From Plenodomus lindquistii (Eukaryota > Ascomycota > Dothideomycetes > Pleosporales > Leptosphaeriaceae), in assembly GCA_025504975.1 (NCBI GenBank), contig JANUWI010000010.1:682001-746000 (forward strand): DNA of 64,000 nucleotides, read 5' to 3'. The translations under genes were made by a program, and so were the position numbers. Below, piece after piece: positions 24,423 to 34,863 of the stretch (positions are counted from its first letter, which is position 1; every line of letters starts with the position of its first letter). The notes under the pieces are model-generated. The model was not told the origin of the DNA and did not search any database. It saw only the letters and a list, made by a program, of their open reading frames with translations.

Positions 24423-25466
24423 CTATGTACTGCGTTCCAGGTCGAGGTCTACAACCCATGGTCCATTCCAAGGCTTGTAACTCACCGTCATGATGGCCGC
24501 GTTGACCATGAGTGTGTCTTTGCCAGGCATGGAAGCCAGATATCCATTTGAACTGATGTCTATGCTTGCCGCTCGATCATCTGCCATATTCTCTGCATCA
24601 ATGGGGACATTGAGCGTCTTTTGAATCTGCCCCTCCGTGCTCGCACCAAGCTCCTCACTCTCTGACCAGCTCACAAGCTGAGCTCCCCATCCCTCATGAA
24701 TGTGACCGAAGCAATGCAACTTCGGTCTGCAACGTCGCGAAGCTCGTAACAGATGCTCACACCCAACATGCTCACCAGATCTTAGAGAGTCCAGGATTCC
24801 CATTGGCGGGCCATGTGTCATCATTACATCGACATCCGGGTAATCAGGCACTGGATTCTCAGCAATACACTCCGCGCCTGGTATACACTGGTGTTCCGCA
24901 TTATACCTGTCCAGGTTCCTGGGGTATGGGAAAGCAAAATCGCAGAATTCGGGTTGATACGGCGATGCATAGACCTTGTTCAAGTCAGTTCTGCATGGAT
25001 GTAGAGACTCACGCCAAGGTCGTGGTCAACATACTCGCAATTTGGCACCATTGGATAATGAGAATGTATGTGTTCCTTCTTCAAGATACGTGACGCCGGC
25101 CTTGCGCGCCCGCTCGCCCATCCACATCTCTCGTGCCTTGCGAGGCATGTCGGGGTCGAAGCCTCTGTGCCTGTGCATGTATTCGCCCCTTCTAGCATAG
25201 TACTTCTCGTCTAGCGTGATGTCGTGATTACCAGCAATGACGAGCTTGAGGCCTGCTTCGATACTCTCCAGCATGTCTAGTGTCTTCTCATATTCATGCA
25301 GGAGACCGATCATGGTGAGGTCGCCGCAGTGTAGTAGGACATCTGCTTTTGGAAGGGGTGGCCGGAATGCGACATGTTCGTTGTCGACATTATCTGACAG
25401 AGACGCTGAGTGCGTGTCGGAGAGGATCAGGAAGCGGGTTTTGATAAGCTCTGGTGGATCTCGCAT
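24423..25466 (-). CDS. Calcineurin-like metallophosphoesterase (MPPED-type)
   Basis: Two exons, 25466-25035 and 24974-24423 (60-nt intron, branch CTGAC), 327 residues. All metallophosphoesterase motifs are in order: SDTHS, HCGDLT, GNHD, THGPP and GHIHE, which coordinate two metal ions. The spacing and the VYASPYQPEFCDFAF segment match the fungal and animal MPPED1/2-like group, whose known members hydrolyse cyclic nucleotides or phosphodiesters in vitro. The physiological substrate here is not known. No signal peptide or membrane helix, so cytosolic. It converges with the Rab escort gene, with only 71 nt between the stop codons. Confidence 0.85.
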
Positions 25467-27170
25467 TGCTGTTAATGTGTTGATGTTGCCGAGTGTTGGA
25501 AGGTATGAGGGATGGTGGGGTTGAGCGTGTTGTGGTCGCTGTTGCCTCGCCCTTCAAAAAGTCCACTCATTGCCTCGCGCATTGTTACTACGCAGACGTG
25601 CACTCAAACCTCGCAACTCGACCTCCACGCCAGCTGGCACCTCTTTCTCGATAATGCATATGTTCTACTGCTCTCAAGTGCCATGAAGTTGAGAGTCGTC
25701 GGTCGAGCGGCAACAACCTTGGGGTCCATCGGCTTCCGGCTGTTCGACCACTGAGCTCAATGCATCTCGACGGAAGCGATGGCAGGACATTGGATCGCTA
25801 GATGATCCTTGGTCATGATCGACTTTTAGTGTCAGCCTGCACAAGCTACCGCTTCCTAAGCACTCGAGCTTACTCAGTTGCCGGGCCTAGTCAAAGAATC
25901 TCACGCCATTATGTCGAGGCGTGCAGCCTTACGAAAATTGGCATACGTATCCCGCATGTGAATCATAAGAACCTATACGGATACGCTAACATGACAAGAT
26001 CCGGGTTATCTCCTTCAACTATGTACATAGCCTTGCGGGACCAACGGAGCTACAGGTAACGATACAACTCGAGTCAACACCTGATCTAGCACGGCGATCT
26101 GAGTTCGGCGGCTATGGAGCACATGGTCAGTGGCAGCCCTTACACTGTCACTAACGATCGATAACTGATGATCGTGAAACTGCGCCGTCTCTGGCGGTCG
26201 GCACTCTCCGGTCCCGGAACTGCAAACGTTGTTTTCGGCTCGCCCTGTCAAGGTACGTTAAGTGCCAGGCCGCCGAAACCAGTTCTGTGGCTCAGCAGCA
26301 CGTGGGGAGACAAGAGTCAAGAAAGTTCAACCGTCGTTGCGCCCACGTGTTTGGCAAATTTGAGGTCCACGCTACCGTATGGTTTCCGCCGTCGCCGAGA
26401 TTTGCAAGTTTGTGGCCGGGTATTGGGCCTTCATCTTCCATCCTCGTTCTCATCCATTTTGCATCAGGACCGGAGTGTCTCTCACAGTCGCTCAGGGTCC
26501 ATGCACGTCGTATCCGCTGGGGAGAGCTGCCCGAAAATATAGACGCGCCGGTGCCGCCAGACGCAGAATGCAGCGGCATCTCGGCAGTGCAAATTCGGCG
26601 TGCGCATGTGGCACAGCGCACTGGAGCACAGCCTCGGGCAGAGACACGCCAACGAACCGTGCAAGACAGATGATTCTGCCCCTCTACCGGATGGTCCCGA
26701 TGGGCTGTTAATCGTTCGACACACGCAGCTTGGCAGACGTCCCGTATGCCGACCTGAATGCTAGGATGTTAGTCAAGTACGCGGGGACCGGAAGGCTAGA
26801 ACTTCCGTTCTGGTACGAGAAGGAAGGATCTACGGTAACCTTGCAGTATCAGGTCTGAACTGCATGCCTCCTGCAAGCATCTTTCCCTGGCCCTGACTGT
26901 CGTAAGCGAGACGCTTCGAGCTGCAAGCTTGAATGGTGGGCGTACTCGGAGTGTATTCGATTCTGAGCCGCAAATCGAAGCACATTTACCTACTGGGGAG
27001 CCCACTTGGCTATCAAATCGTCGATATGTCCAAGTATCCCGTGCTTCTATCCTTTTCAATTCATTTCCGATACGGCTTCTTTTCTTCTCCCGTGTACTCC
27101 CAATTTCTCCCGTGATATATATTTCCAAGTGTCACGCCCTGATCGGTCGGACCGAAACTCAAAGGCATCC
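25467..27170. other. Long 5' region of the bHLH gene
   Basis: 1.7 kb between the phosphoesterase and bHLH starts. Contains several short frames (for example 26168-26542 and 26287-26673) with no coding character. Part is probably a long 5' leader with upstream ORFs, common for fungal regulators. The bHLH frame stays open upstream to 27006 without an ATG. Confidence 0.4.
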
Positions 27171-28181
27171 ATGGAAATTTCTGGCTTCCCGAAGATCGCC
27201 AGTCTCGACTATTCTCCATCTGAGGCTATGCTGTCATATTCAGATGACATCGATATAACGCGCGCCTGGGAGGCCTACAGCGGTACATCCGATGACACCA
27301 TGAATTCTTACTTCAACAACGACGGCATGTTTGACAGACCGCTCACATCCGCTGAGATGTCGTCGAACTACCCCACGAAGCAGCAAGATACATTCAACCC
27401 CACATTACCAGCGACTGGAATTTCAGCTACCAACAACAATGCAGATCAATCACAACAGCAGCAGCAACAGCAACAACAACAACAACAGGAACAACAACAG
27501 CAAATGTTCAATTCGGCGAGTTTTGGACAGTTCCACCAATTTCCCTTCGGTTTCTCGTACGACCCCAGCTCGATGGAATCAAATGATTCGACCTACTTCT
27601 CACCGCAAACCCACGCAACTTCAAGGACGCCCTCACTCTGCGGAGACGCGCCACAAGAGCTGTTTTCTCCCACCCTCTCACCACGCAGGACCAAAGAAGA
27701 GTCGCCAGGCTCACCCGCTTCTCTGTCAGAAAGTACCACGCCAAAACGACCTTTGCGAAAGCGGGGTAGACCACGCCTGGAGCACAGCAGCACCGACTCC
27801 AAGTCGACGACACCTTCCTCGAAAAGTCAACGCTCCGCACGCCTTCCCCACAACCAGGTCGAACGCAAGTACCGCGAAGGCCTGAATTCCGAGCTCGAGA
27901 GGTTACGGAGGGCCGTGCCATCGCTACCGCAAAGCGACGAGGGAGGCGTAATGGGTCAACCGAAACCGAGTAAAGCAATGGTGCTCTCGAGCGCTATCGA
28001 GTACATCCGGAAGATTGAGAACGAGAGGGATACACTCAAGGCGGAGAATGAGAAACTGAAACAAGGGCAAGGAGGTGGACAAAGCGGAGGAGCAGAATCA
28101 TCACGGCAAGCAGCAAGCGCTGGACAAAATCGGAATTGGAAGGAGGACAGGTCCTTCGATGAGTTCCTTATGGATCCCTGA
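27171..28181 (+). CDS. bHLH transcription factor, SREBP-type basic region
   Basis: Single exon, 336 residues, starting at the first in-frame ATG 27171. The N-terminal half is Ser/Asn/Thr-rich with a glutamine tract (residues 95-111), typical of activation regions. SP/TP sites and a basic KRPLRKRGRPRLE (AT-hook-like GRPRL) come next. The bHLH begins near residue 224 with RLPHNQVERKYREGLNSELE; the Tyr in ERKYR is the SREBP-class hallmark that allows binding to sterol-element and E-box sites. Helix 2 (KPSKAMVLSSAIEYIRKIENE) runs into a short leucine zipper. Unlike true SREBPs there is no transmembrane pair, so it should be a soluble nuclear factor. A. nidulans DevR is one SREBP-subfamily relative, but I cannot establish orthology. 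Confidence 0.88.
   Translation: MEISGFPKIASLDYSPSEAMLSYSDDIDITRAWEAYSGTSDDTMNSYFNNDGMFDRPLTSAEMSSNYPTKQQDTFNPTLPATGISATNNNADQSQQQQQQQQQQQQEQQQQMFNSASFGQFHQFPFGFSYDPSSMESNDSTYFSPQTHATSRTPSLCGDAPQELFSPTLSPRRTKEESPGSPASLSESTTPKRPLRKRGRPRLEHSSTDSKSTTPSSKSQRSARLPHNQVERKYREGLNSELERLRRAVPSLPQSDEGGVMGQPKPSKAMVLSSAIEYIRKIENERDTLKAENEKLKQGQGGGQSGGAESSRQAASAGQNRNWKEDRSFDEFLMDP
27453..27503 (+). repeat. CAR (glutamine) repeat
   Basis: Seventeen codons, mixed CAA/CAG with one GAA, inside the bHLH gene. Likely length-variable between strains. Confidence 0.85.
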
Positions 28182-28920
28182 AGGCAGACAGGCAGATTGT
28201 GACTTACGTCTCTTCTTCGACAGGCTATCACCATCACCACTCAAAGTCTCATCGCTTCGAGATTTACTTCTTCTGTCGCTTTCGGCTTTTGGATATCACT
28301 CGCGTTTGGACCACGTACGTCCCGGAGAAGGGACTGGCTTCACGGCGAACTTTTTCAACTTGGTGTTTTTTTCGATCTCCATACACCGGACAAGGGAGTC
28401 TGCGGCTTTTCCTCCATGTCCTTCAGGCTTTTCTCGCTACAACTCAAAAAACTTCATGTGTCGCCGCAGGCTCGCCAGGCACGAATTGTTTCTATAGAAC
28501 AGCAGCTATGGTTATTTTCTGGTATTGTTTTAACGACCGTTACGACTCACATCCATTATCAGCGTAAAGTTGCGCCTGTAACGCGATATAGCTTATTTTG
28601 GTTACAACTACAGTAATACAGAACACATACATATTTCTTGTTTACCCCCTTGCTTGAAGGGAATTTCTACTGCTTCTGTTGTAACATGGCTATTGTTAAC
28701 AAAGCACGCTAAAAGTAATTACAATGCTTTGATACAAACACATGTTTGTTGCAATATTACTACTATCTGTTCAACACGAACGTCCGACCCATGCACAATA
28801 AACCCCACAATAGTCTCACTCATCTGTCTGCTCTTGCTTACTCCGACACGCGGCTGCGTTGGTCGGTCCGTTTGTCTTTTTTTTTCCCTTCCCTTACTGC
28901 ATTGCATGTACACTGTCGGG

Positions 28921-28976
28921 ATGCAATGCGCTGCAATGCAATGCGCATGCGCTGCAATGCAATGTAATGTAATGTA
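28921..28976. repeat. TGCAATGC / AATGT short tandem repeats
   Basis: Reiterated ATGCAATGCGC units followed by three AATGT units. Contains ATGCGCAT-type palindromes. Confidence 0.7.
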
Positions 28977-29104
28977 CGTGCGGTAAAACAAATGAAGCAA
29001 GGTATATGCATGCATGCATTACTTTGCGCGGATGCGGTGTTTAATGCCGGACCAGTCGGTAGGCTAGGCGTTGGTGTACATACTCTACATTGCATACTAT
29101 CCGC

Positions 29105-29128
29105 GTATATATATATATGTGTGTGTGT
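29105..29128. repeat. (TA)n(TG)n dinucleotide repeat
   Basis: Alternating TA run passing directly into a TG run, a compound microsatellite. Confidence 0.8.
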
Positions 29129-29581
29129 GGCAGTTGCAAAACTCCATTGTATGTGTGTATGATAGGTTGTAGATAGTACAGGGAACGGGGGTGGAGAGGT
29201 AGATAGACATGCTGGCATCTCATCTCATCTTACACACTTCAACACACCGCCGTCTTGTCTTGTCTTGACGAACGTAACTCCTTTCCTCTAGACTGACTGG
29301 TTAACTAACTTGTAGTTAGGAATTTAACCTGTGTTTTGTTCATTGTACTGTGTGTAAACTCTATGCAGGGTCTACCTTATGTTCTCTCACCCTGTAGTAC
29401 CTCCACACCTCCAAACTAAACTAAGCAACTCATCCGAGTTCCCCGCCCCTCCCCCCTCCCCCCCTTCCACATCCACATCCCGCTATCCCATCCCATCTTA
29501 GCGGGGAACGTCACATTCCGTTCCAGTTTCAAGTGTCAGGTCTAGGTTCAGGGTATGCGTTTAACAGGGCGGAAGTGAGCT

Positions 29582-29607
29582 TGTGCCTGTGCCTGTGCCT
29601 GTTCCTG
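29582..29607. repeat. (TGTGCC)n hexamer repeat
   Basis: Four near-perfect units in intergenic DNA. Confidence 0.7.
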
Positions 29608-30344
29608 TAACTCACATCATAATATATGTAATAGGCAAACTGTTGATTATCCTACCAGATTCAGGGTATTTGTCCCTAACAGACTTTACGCTCGCAACAT
29701 TACAAAACCACCGCCATTTTCTCCCTAAATCTAAGAAGGGGGGGGTGATAGAAGACGCGAAGGTTTTTCGTGGTGAGAGAGCGCGGGAGCCTGTAGGATA
29801 AATACCCTGAGTCTGTTAGGACACAATTAACAATTGCCTATGTGTATGTATATGTCCATACCAGGATCATGAGGGTGATCGTCAACGAGCATGGATCAAC
29901 AACATCCTATTCGCTTATGTAAGATATGTGCCCCTCCGTTCGTGTAAGGAGGGGGGGATAAAGAGCGGTGTATGGGAGAGCGAGGGTGGGGGGCGGTTTG
30001 TGTGAACAAGTGAGGCGGATTAGCACACTGCAAACCACATTTCTGTATAACTAGGCTGAGGATAGTTTTTGTTGCAAGCAAAAATAACAAGCCATGATTG
30101 AAAGCTTTTTTCTTTCTTGAATTTTCTTCAAAGTCATTGGGGGCCTAATAGAATAATGGTATCGATACTGAACCACGATATAAATCCTCACTTTTCTTTC
30201 TGCTGACTAGACTCCTTGAGCGCAATGCCTCACCATCACATATGTGACGTCTGATTTTTCCCTCCATCATCATCAGCCTTCCCCATACTAAGACGAGACT
30301 TTCCTACCCTTGACAAACCTCGAAGCATTCCTCAAAGGCAATTC

Positions 30345-32978
30345 CTAAACCTTTCGTCTTTTCCCACCTCTTTCCCCGTCCTCGTCTTCAGCCTGCGGCG
30401 TATCTTCAATCTCCGCACGTCCACTACTCCTCTCCACATTGCGCCAATTACTCACGCTCTGCTCAACCGTCTTGAACATTTCCCGCGCATCTTCCACAAC
30501 ACCATCTTCTCCCGGGTTGAACATGACTGCGTTGACAAACATGCGCATGAGCTCCTTCTCTAATTGCGCTGCGTTTACAATGCTCTTGGGCGGGAAATAG
30601 TCCGAGGTGTTGGGCAATTCAACAACGCCGCCTCCCGCACCGCCGGGACTACCAGCAGGTGTATCGGTGGCGGCGGCTGCGACCTGTTTCGAGCCTGTAG
30701 CGATGGCTTTTTGGATCGACTTCAGGTCGGTGGGGCGCTTGATAATGTCGTAATAGCCTTCTGCATCTTTGGCGCGGACGGCCGTGGTGAAGGTCGAGGC
30801 ATGCTTGTGCGAGTTGATGTCGTTCATGATCGGGGCGCACATGCGGGAGAAGTGGCGTTGGGCATTGATGGTTTTGGGAGGTCCTGGCGTGCTGAATTGG
30901 TCGTCGGGCTCTTCGAGAGAGGCTTCACGGGCGTTGCGTTTGCGGCGGGTGGAGGTTGGTGCTATCGTCGGTGCTGGAGCACGCCGCCGGCCACGTGAGG
31001 CATGGGAAGGTGTGTCCGCGCTTTCTTCATCGATGGCGTCGACCGATGTACCGCGTTCAGATTTTATCTGATGCCCGGTTTGAGAGTCATTGTCGCCTGC
31101 TACGGTCTCGGTGTGGGAAAGTATGGATCGACTCCTACTGCGATCTCGCACAGAACCGCCTGCTCGAGATGATGCCAGACTACCAGGCCTGCCTCGCTTG
31201 ATTGGTCCCTTTCGCCGTGAGCGACCTGTCCGGGGTTCTGGATCGAGTAACGATTCATCCTCCTGGTTATTTCGCTGCTTGGGATCTCGAGTCGATGAAG
31301 CATGTGGTGTTGATACTTGCTCAATATCCTGTTCCGACTCCTTTTCTTTCTCTTGTCCCTTTGCTCGTGATTTACGCGGTGACATGGTCTTGGCTGGACT
31401 TTGTTGCGTTGATCTGATCAACGGTGGAACATCATCGAGGGGTTCCACCTCTGGACGTGGACTTGCTGGAGTAGCGGGAGTGTTGTGGAAACTCTGTCGT
31501 TTCCAGAAGCTCTTTGCAGACAAGGGAGTCCCAGTAGCGCTATGCGGAGAGCGCAAGTTTGTCGGAGTAGAGAAAGACTGTCTGGCCTGGGTCACCAGTG
31601 GATGAATTGGGGGCGGGCCTTGTCGGCCAGGACCTGGAGTCTGAGCATTGGCCTTTGGAGCAGGTGGTTGTTGCCGATTGCTGACGGGGGTAGAAACGGG
31701 CGGGGGTGGCTGTTGAGCATGTGACGGATGATGAACACGTGATGGATCTTGAGGCGACACTTGGAATGGTGGAAGCATGAATCCAGCCTGGGGAGGTGGG
31801 AGACTGATTTGGGGGTGATGAGGTGTGTGTTGCGGTTGGCCAGGGTGAGGGTATTGCGTCCGTTGTTGTTGATATCCTGGCTGCATCCCTGGAGACTGAG
31901 GTCCATGAGGCTGCTGTTGCAGATACGGCTGATGGTAGCCTGGATGGGGGGCCATTGCTGGTGGTGGTGGGCCATACTGCGGCACTCCATTGGCGCCATA
32001 TGGTGGTGGGAATGGCGGCTGGAATTGTGCAGCAGGTGAGCCGGCGGGATGGCTATACGCAGGATGTGGAACGGCCTGATGTGGACTCGGATGTGCTTGT
32101 GGATGTGACGCATGCAGCGGTGGACCTGGTGGGTAGGATTGGCTATTGTAGGGAGAGGGCTGCAGCGGTGGCTGGAAGCCTGAGGGCGGCGGCTCTTGGG
32201 CAGGGTCATGCTGAGGCGACGGCGCACCCACAGGCGGCCGTGGGGTAGCAGACGCTTGTCGCTGGTCCGTTGGGGGCAGCTTCTGCCTTGTCGATGGAGA
32301 TGGCTGCCCGTTGCGATTTGCGTGCGCCTGTTGTTGATGTGGGTCCGGCGTGGGCGCATTCGTCGATGCAGCTCGTGTGCCATTCTGAACAAGGAGAGGG
32401 CTCGCAGGCTGTGACGACTGCTGCTGAGGCAGGTGCGGTGACTTGGTGGGCAGCGGGCTTTGCGACACAGACGAGCGGCCGTTAGCCCGCTCCTGGAGTT
32501 GGTCGTCCCATTCGCCGCGCTCGATGCTCTGAATGTCGCGCTGCAGCTTGTCGTAGCGGTCCTCGTCGGCCCTGATCTGCTCGGTGAGCTCGTTGCGATA
32601 GGAGGCATAGAGCTTGACGACGAGTTTGGGTATCAGGCGCTGGTGCTTCATTGACTCGCTGACGGAGGGGAGGGCTGGGCTCTGCCTCTTTCGCTTGCTC
32701 GAGCTGGTCACATCCCCATTCTGGCTCTGGCCCTGGCCGTCGCCGTCTCCTCCCTGCTCGTAGTCCAGCTCCCTCCTCAGGCGCTCCAGGTAGAAGTTGC
32801 GCAGGGCATCCGGGCTGAGGCGGCCGGCCTGGAAGTAGCGGTGCTCGGTCACGTCGGGCGTGTTCTTGAGCAGGTCCGAGATCTTGGGCCAGACGGCATT
32901 GTCGACGCCATAGGCATGCAGGCACTGGAACAGCAGCAGCGACTCGAGGTTGGTGTAGGCAGAGCCGCTAGTAGTCAT
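30345..32978 (-). CDS. Bromodomain protein, probable NuA4 subunit (BRD8/Bdc1-like)
   Basis: Single exon, 877 residues, ATG 32978 to TAG 30345. The N-terminal ~75 residues (LESLLLFQCLHAYGVDNAVWPKISDLLK) resemble the helical region at the start of BRD8/Bdc1 proteins. It is followed by a short coiled segment (residues ~110-160, YRNELTEQIRADEDRYDKLQ), a ~450-residue Pro/Gln/His-rich linker, basic Ser-rich stretches, then a bromodomain at about residues 710-850 (MCAPIMNDINSHKHASTF; YYDIIKRPTDL; MRMFVNAVMFNP). The MFNP Asn corresponds to the acetyl-lysine-binding Asn. The bromodomain has an Ala/Gly-rich insert between helices A and B. Expected role is reading acetylated histones within the NuA4 acetyltransferase; assignment to that complex is inference. 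Basic C-terminal GKRRKV could be a nuclear signal. Confidence 0.8.
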   Translation of the reverse strand: MTTSGSAYTNLESLLLFQCLHAYGVDNAVWPKISDLLKNTPDVTEHRYFQAGRLSPDALRNFYLERLRRELDYEQGGDGDGQGQSQNGDVTSSSKRKRQSPALPSVSESMKHQRLIPKLVVKLYASYRNELTEQIRADEDRYDKLQRDIQSIERGEWDDQLQERANGRSSVSQSPLPTKSPHLPQQQSSQPASPLLVQNGTRAASTNAPTPDPHQQQAHANRNGQPSPSTRQKLPPTDQRQASATPRPPVGAPSPQHDPAQEPPPSGFQPPLQPSPYNSQSYPPGPPLHASHPQAHPSPHQAVPHPAYSHPAGSPAAQFQPPFPPPYGANGVPQYGPPPPAMAPHPGYHQPYLQQQPHGPQSPGMQPGYQQQRTQYPHPGQPQHTPHHPQISLPPPQAGFMLPPFQVSPQDPSRVHHPSHAQQPPPPVSTPVSNRQQPPAPKANAQTPGPGRQGPPPIHPLVTQARQSFSTPTNLRSPHSATGTPLSAKSFWKRQSFHNTPATPASPRPEVEPLDDVPPLIRSTQQSPAKTMSPRKSRAKGQEKEKESEQDIEQVSTPHASSTRDPKQRNNQEDESLLDPEPRTGRSRRKGPIKRGRPGSLASSRAGGSVRDRSRSRSILSHTETVAGDNDSQTGHQIKSERGTSVDAIDEESADTPSHASRGRRRAPAPTIAPTSTRRKRNAREASLEEPDDQFSTPGPPKTINAQRHFSRMCAPIMNDINSHKHASTFTTAVRAKDAEGYYDIIKRPTDLKSIQKAIATGSKQVAAAATDTPAGSPGGAGGGVVELPNTSDYFPPKSIVNAAQLEKELMRMFVNAVMFNPGEDGVVEDAREMFKTVEQSVSNWRNVERSSGRAEIEDTPQAEDEDGERGGKRRKV

Positions 32979-33860
32979 CCCCCAAGCGTGCGCGGCGCGA
33001 GGGCGATGGGCCTGGGGCGGAATGGGAGCCAGCGCGACGGGCGACGGCGGGCTTCAGGGGCAAACGGGCATCGCATGCGACGGGCGAGGGAGGTGGGCGA
33101 GGGAGGTGGGCGGTGGCGGCGGGCGATGGGCAGTGGGCGACAAGGCGGCGGGGCTGCTTGGGGCTGGCGGTGGGTGATGGGGAGTTGCGGCGGCTTGATG
33201 AAGGAAATTATGGTTGGGTCGTCCGACGTCGTGCCTGCCAGCCTGAGCCTGTCCCGCGGCTGGCCAATGGCGCGCGTCGCATCCTTGGGCGGGCCTACCC
33301 ACAAGACGCGAACGCGGGGGGCCCTTTACGACGGCTGTCTTACTGCTGCTTGTATCGCATGCATGCTCACGAGGGAGAGAGTTCCGAGCATGCGACCATT
33401 GCGCGGCGGCATGCCCCTGGGGACAAGACAAGACGACAGTGCTGACGGCGCCATGTGCTGGGTTGGGCAGGGCATCTCTCTCGAGGTCAAAGGTCGACCT
33501 TCGCTCTGCTCCACTAGGATCTACGCCCTAATCAGAGCGAGGAGCAGAGGCCATCTCCTTTCCCCCTGATACTTATTGCGACCGACCCAGTCCTTCTAGT
33601 TGACCACGCCCAGTTCATGCTCCTCTGCTCCTGCCAGGTTGGCCTGCGCATCTTGAAACATTCCTCATCACTTGCGGGACCCGCGTGCATCTGATTCTGC
33701 CGTCTTACTGTGCACACCCACACTGCATAAAGCCATTCATCGCCCCTCTTTGATGCGCTCCGCTTTGGCACAAACACTGTCCACCACCACCCCATACAGC
33801 ACACATCCATACAGCGCATCTCCATACAGCACATCTCCATACTAGCATCTTTGCGCCAAC
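32979..33860. other. Divergent promoter region
   Basis: 882 nt, GC-rich near 33000-33150 with GGGCGATGGGC-like reiterations (33103-33133) just upstream of the bromodomain gene start. The short open frames here are low-complexity and not supported. Confidence 0.45.
33793..33843. repeat. Tandem 15-16-mer ATACAGCACATCTCC
   Basis: Three nearly identical units plus a partial one ending 17 nt before the ATG of the next gene, so within its probable leader or core promoter. Confidence 0.75.
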
Positions 33861-34363
33861 ATGTCTACCACCGTCGAGAATCCTGACCACGGCTGGAAGC
33901 CCAAGAACCGTCCGCAATCGTGAGCTCTCCCGGCGCTAGCATAGCTCCCGCTTCCTCTGACAGCGACGTGCAGAACCGTAGCGCTCCAGTTCATGTCGGA
34001 GCTGGACAGTCTGTTCAAGCTGGACGGCGACTTGGACACACTGGATAAGACGGTGCATCAAAAGTATGCATCTTGCTGTGCCACGTGCCTCGGCATTTGC
34101 TGACACTTGCCGCCAGGAAGCAAGCCGTCACCACACAGACACAGGAGCTCGAGGCCCTGGAGGCGAGACTGCGTGCTGCCGAAGAGCGGCTGCAGCAAGC
34201 AAAGGTCTCCCCCCAACAGAGCCCGCGGGCCGCCAAGAACACACAGCCGACAGTCAACCTAGCAGGTGCGCTACCAGAGACTCCTTCATTACACAGCAGT
34301 GCTGACCATGTCCTGGTAGAGAGACCGCGCTCGTCGCAGACCGTCGAAGCAGACAAGGCATGA
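33861..34363 (+). CDS. Small coiled-coil protein, unknown function
   Basis: Not recognised. Exons 33861-33919, 33974-34063 and 34117-34265 are joined in frame by introns of 54 and 53 nt, each with a CTGAC branch. A third 54-nt intron (34266-34319, donor GTGCGC, branch GCTGAC, acceptor TAG) is a multiple of three, so the protein is 113 residues if it is spliced and 131 if retained. The middle is a charged helix (FMSELDSLFKLDGDLDTLDK), then a clear coiled coil (TQTQELEALEARLRAAEERL), then a Ser/Pro-rich tail. Such short coiled coils are typical of small subunits of multi-protein complexes, but no partner can be named. It is divergent from the bromodomain gene. Confidence 0.6.
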
Positions 34364-34863
34364 TTGCATCGCGCGCACTTCTTAGAGTACATCCCATGCA
34401 TTGGCGACACCACTACGATACCCCTGCACGTCGCGCAAAGCACACACGGTTACGAGTCTCCTACGGCGGCATAGTCGGGATGACTGGACGGCGGACGGCG
34501 GTTATACATACTTTAATTGATGAAGAGTGCCCTTTTTTCCTTTCTCCGAGCCACGAGCTCACATTCCTATCGCTGGCGCCTGCATCTCGTTCCGTCGTTT
34601 TGGCTTGGATTTTGATTATGCCCATAGTGTACCAATCATCTCAAACATACAATCTTCGTCTTGTTCTGTTCTGCATCTTCTGTCTTGTACCTTTTCAAGT
34701 CGCAAGGGATGAGATGAGATCCACTAAACGCGTAGATTCAGGCACGGGCCCGCAGTCTCACGCACGTCATATCTGCTGTGTCCCAACGACTCACCTGTAC
34801 ACCTATCTTGGCCAAACTCGCACCTCAAACCAACTCGAACCAACGCAGATGAAATAAAAAACC
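34364..34863. other. Intergenic
   Basis: 500 nt, 3' UTR and promoter. Nothing specific; A/C-rich just before the next start. Confidence 0.5.

Larger units (their letters stand above)
28182..30344. other. 2.2-kb AT-rich gap with simple repeats
   Basis: Between the 3' end of the bHLH gene and the 3' end of the bromodomain gene. Contains several low-complexity blocks listed separately and many short meaningless frames. No gene supported. Excess length for two convergent 3' regions is notable. Confidence 0.5.

Noticed and set aside
26168..26673. Overlapping plus-strand frames before the bHLH gene
   Set aside because: No coding character; probably promoter and leader.
31592..32608. 338-codon minus-strand frame within the bromodomain gene
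   Set aside because: Alternative frame of the Pro/Gln/His-rich linker; the chosen frame carries the N-terminal region and bromodomain and runs uninterrupted.
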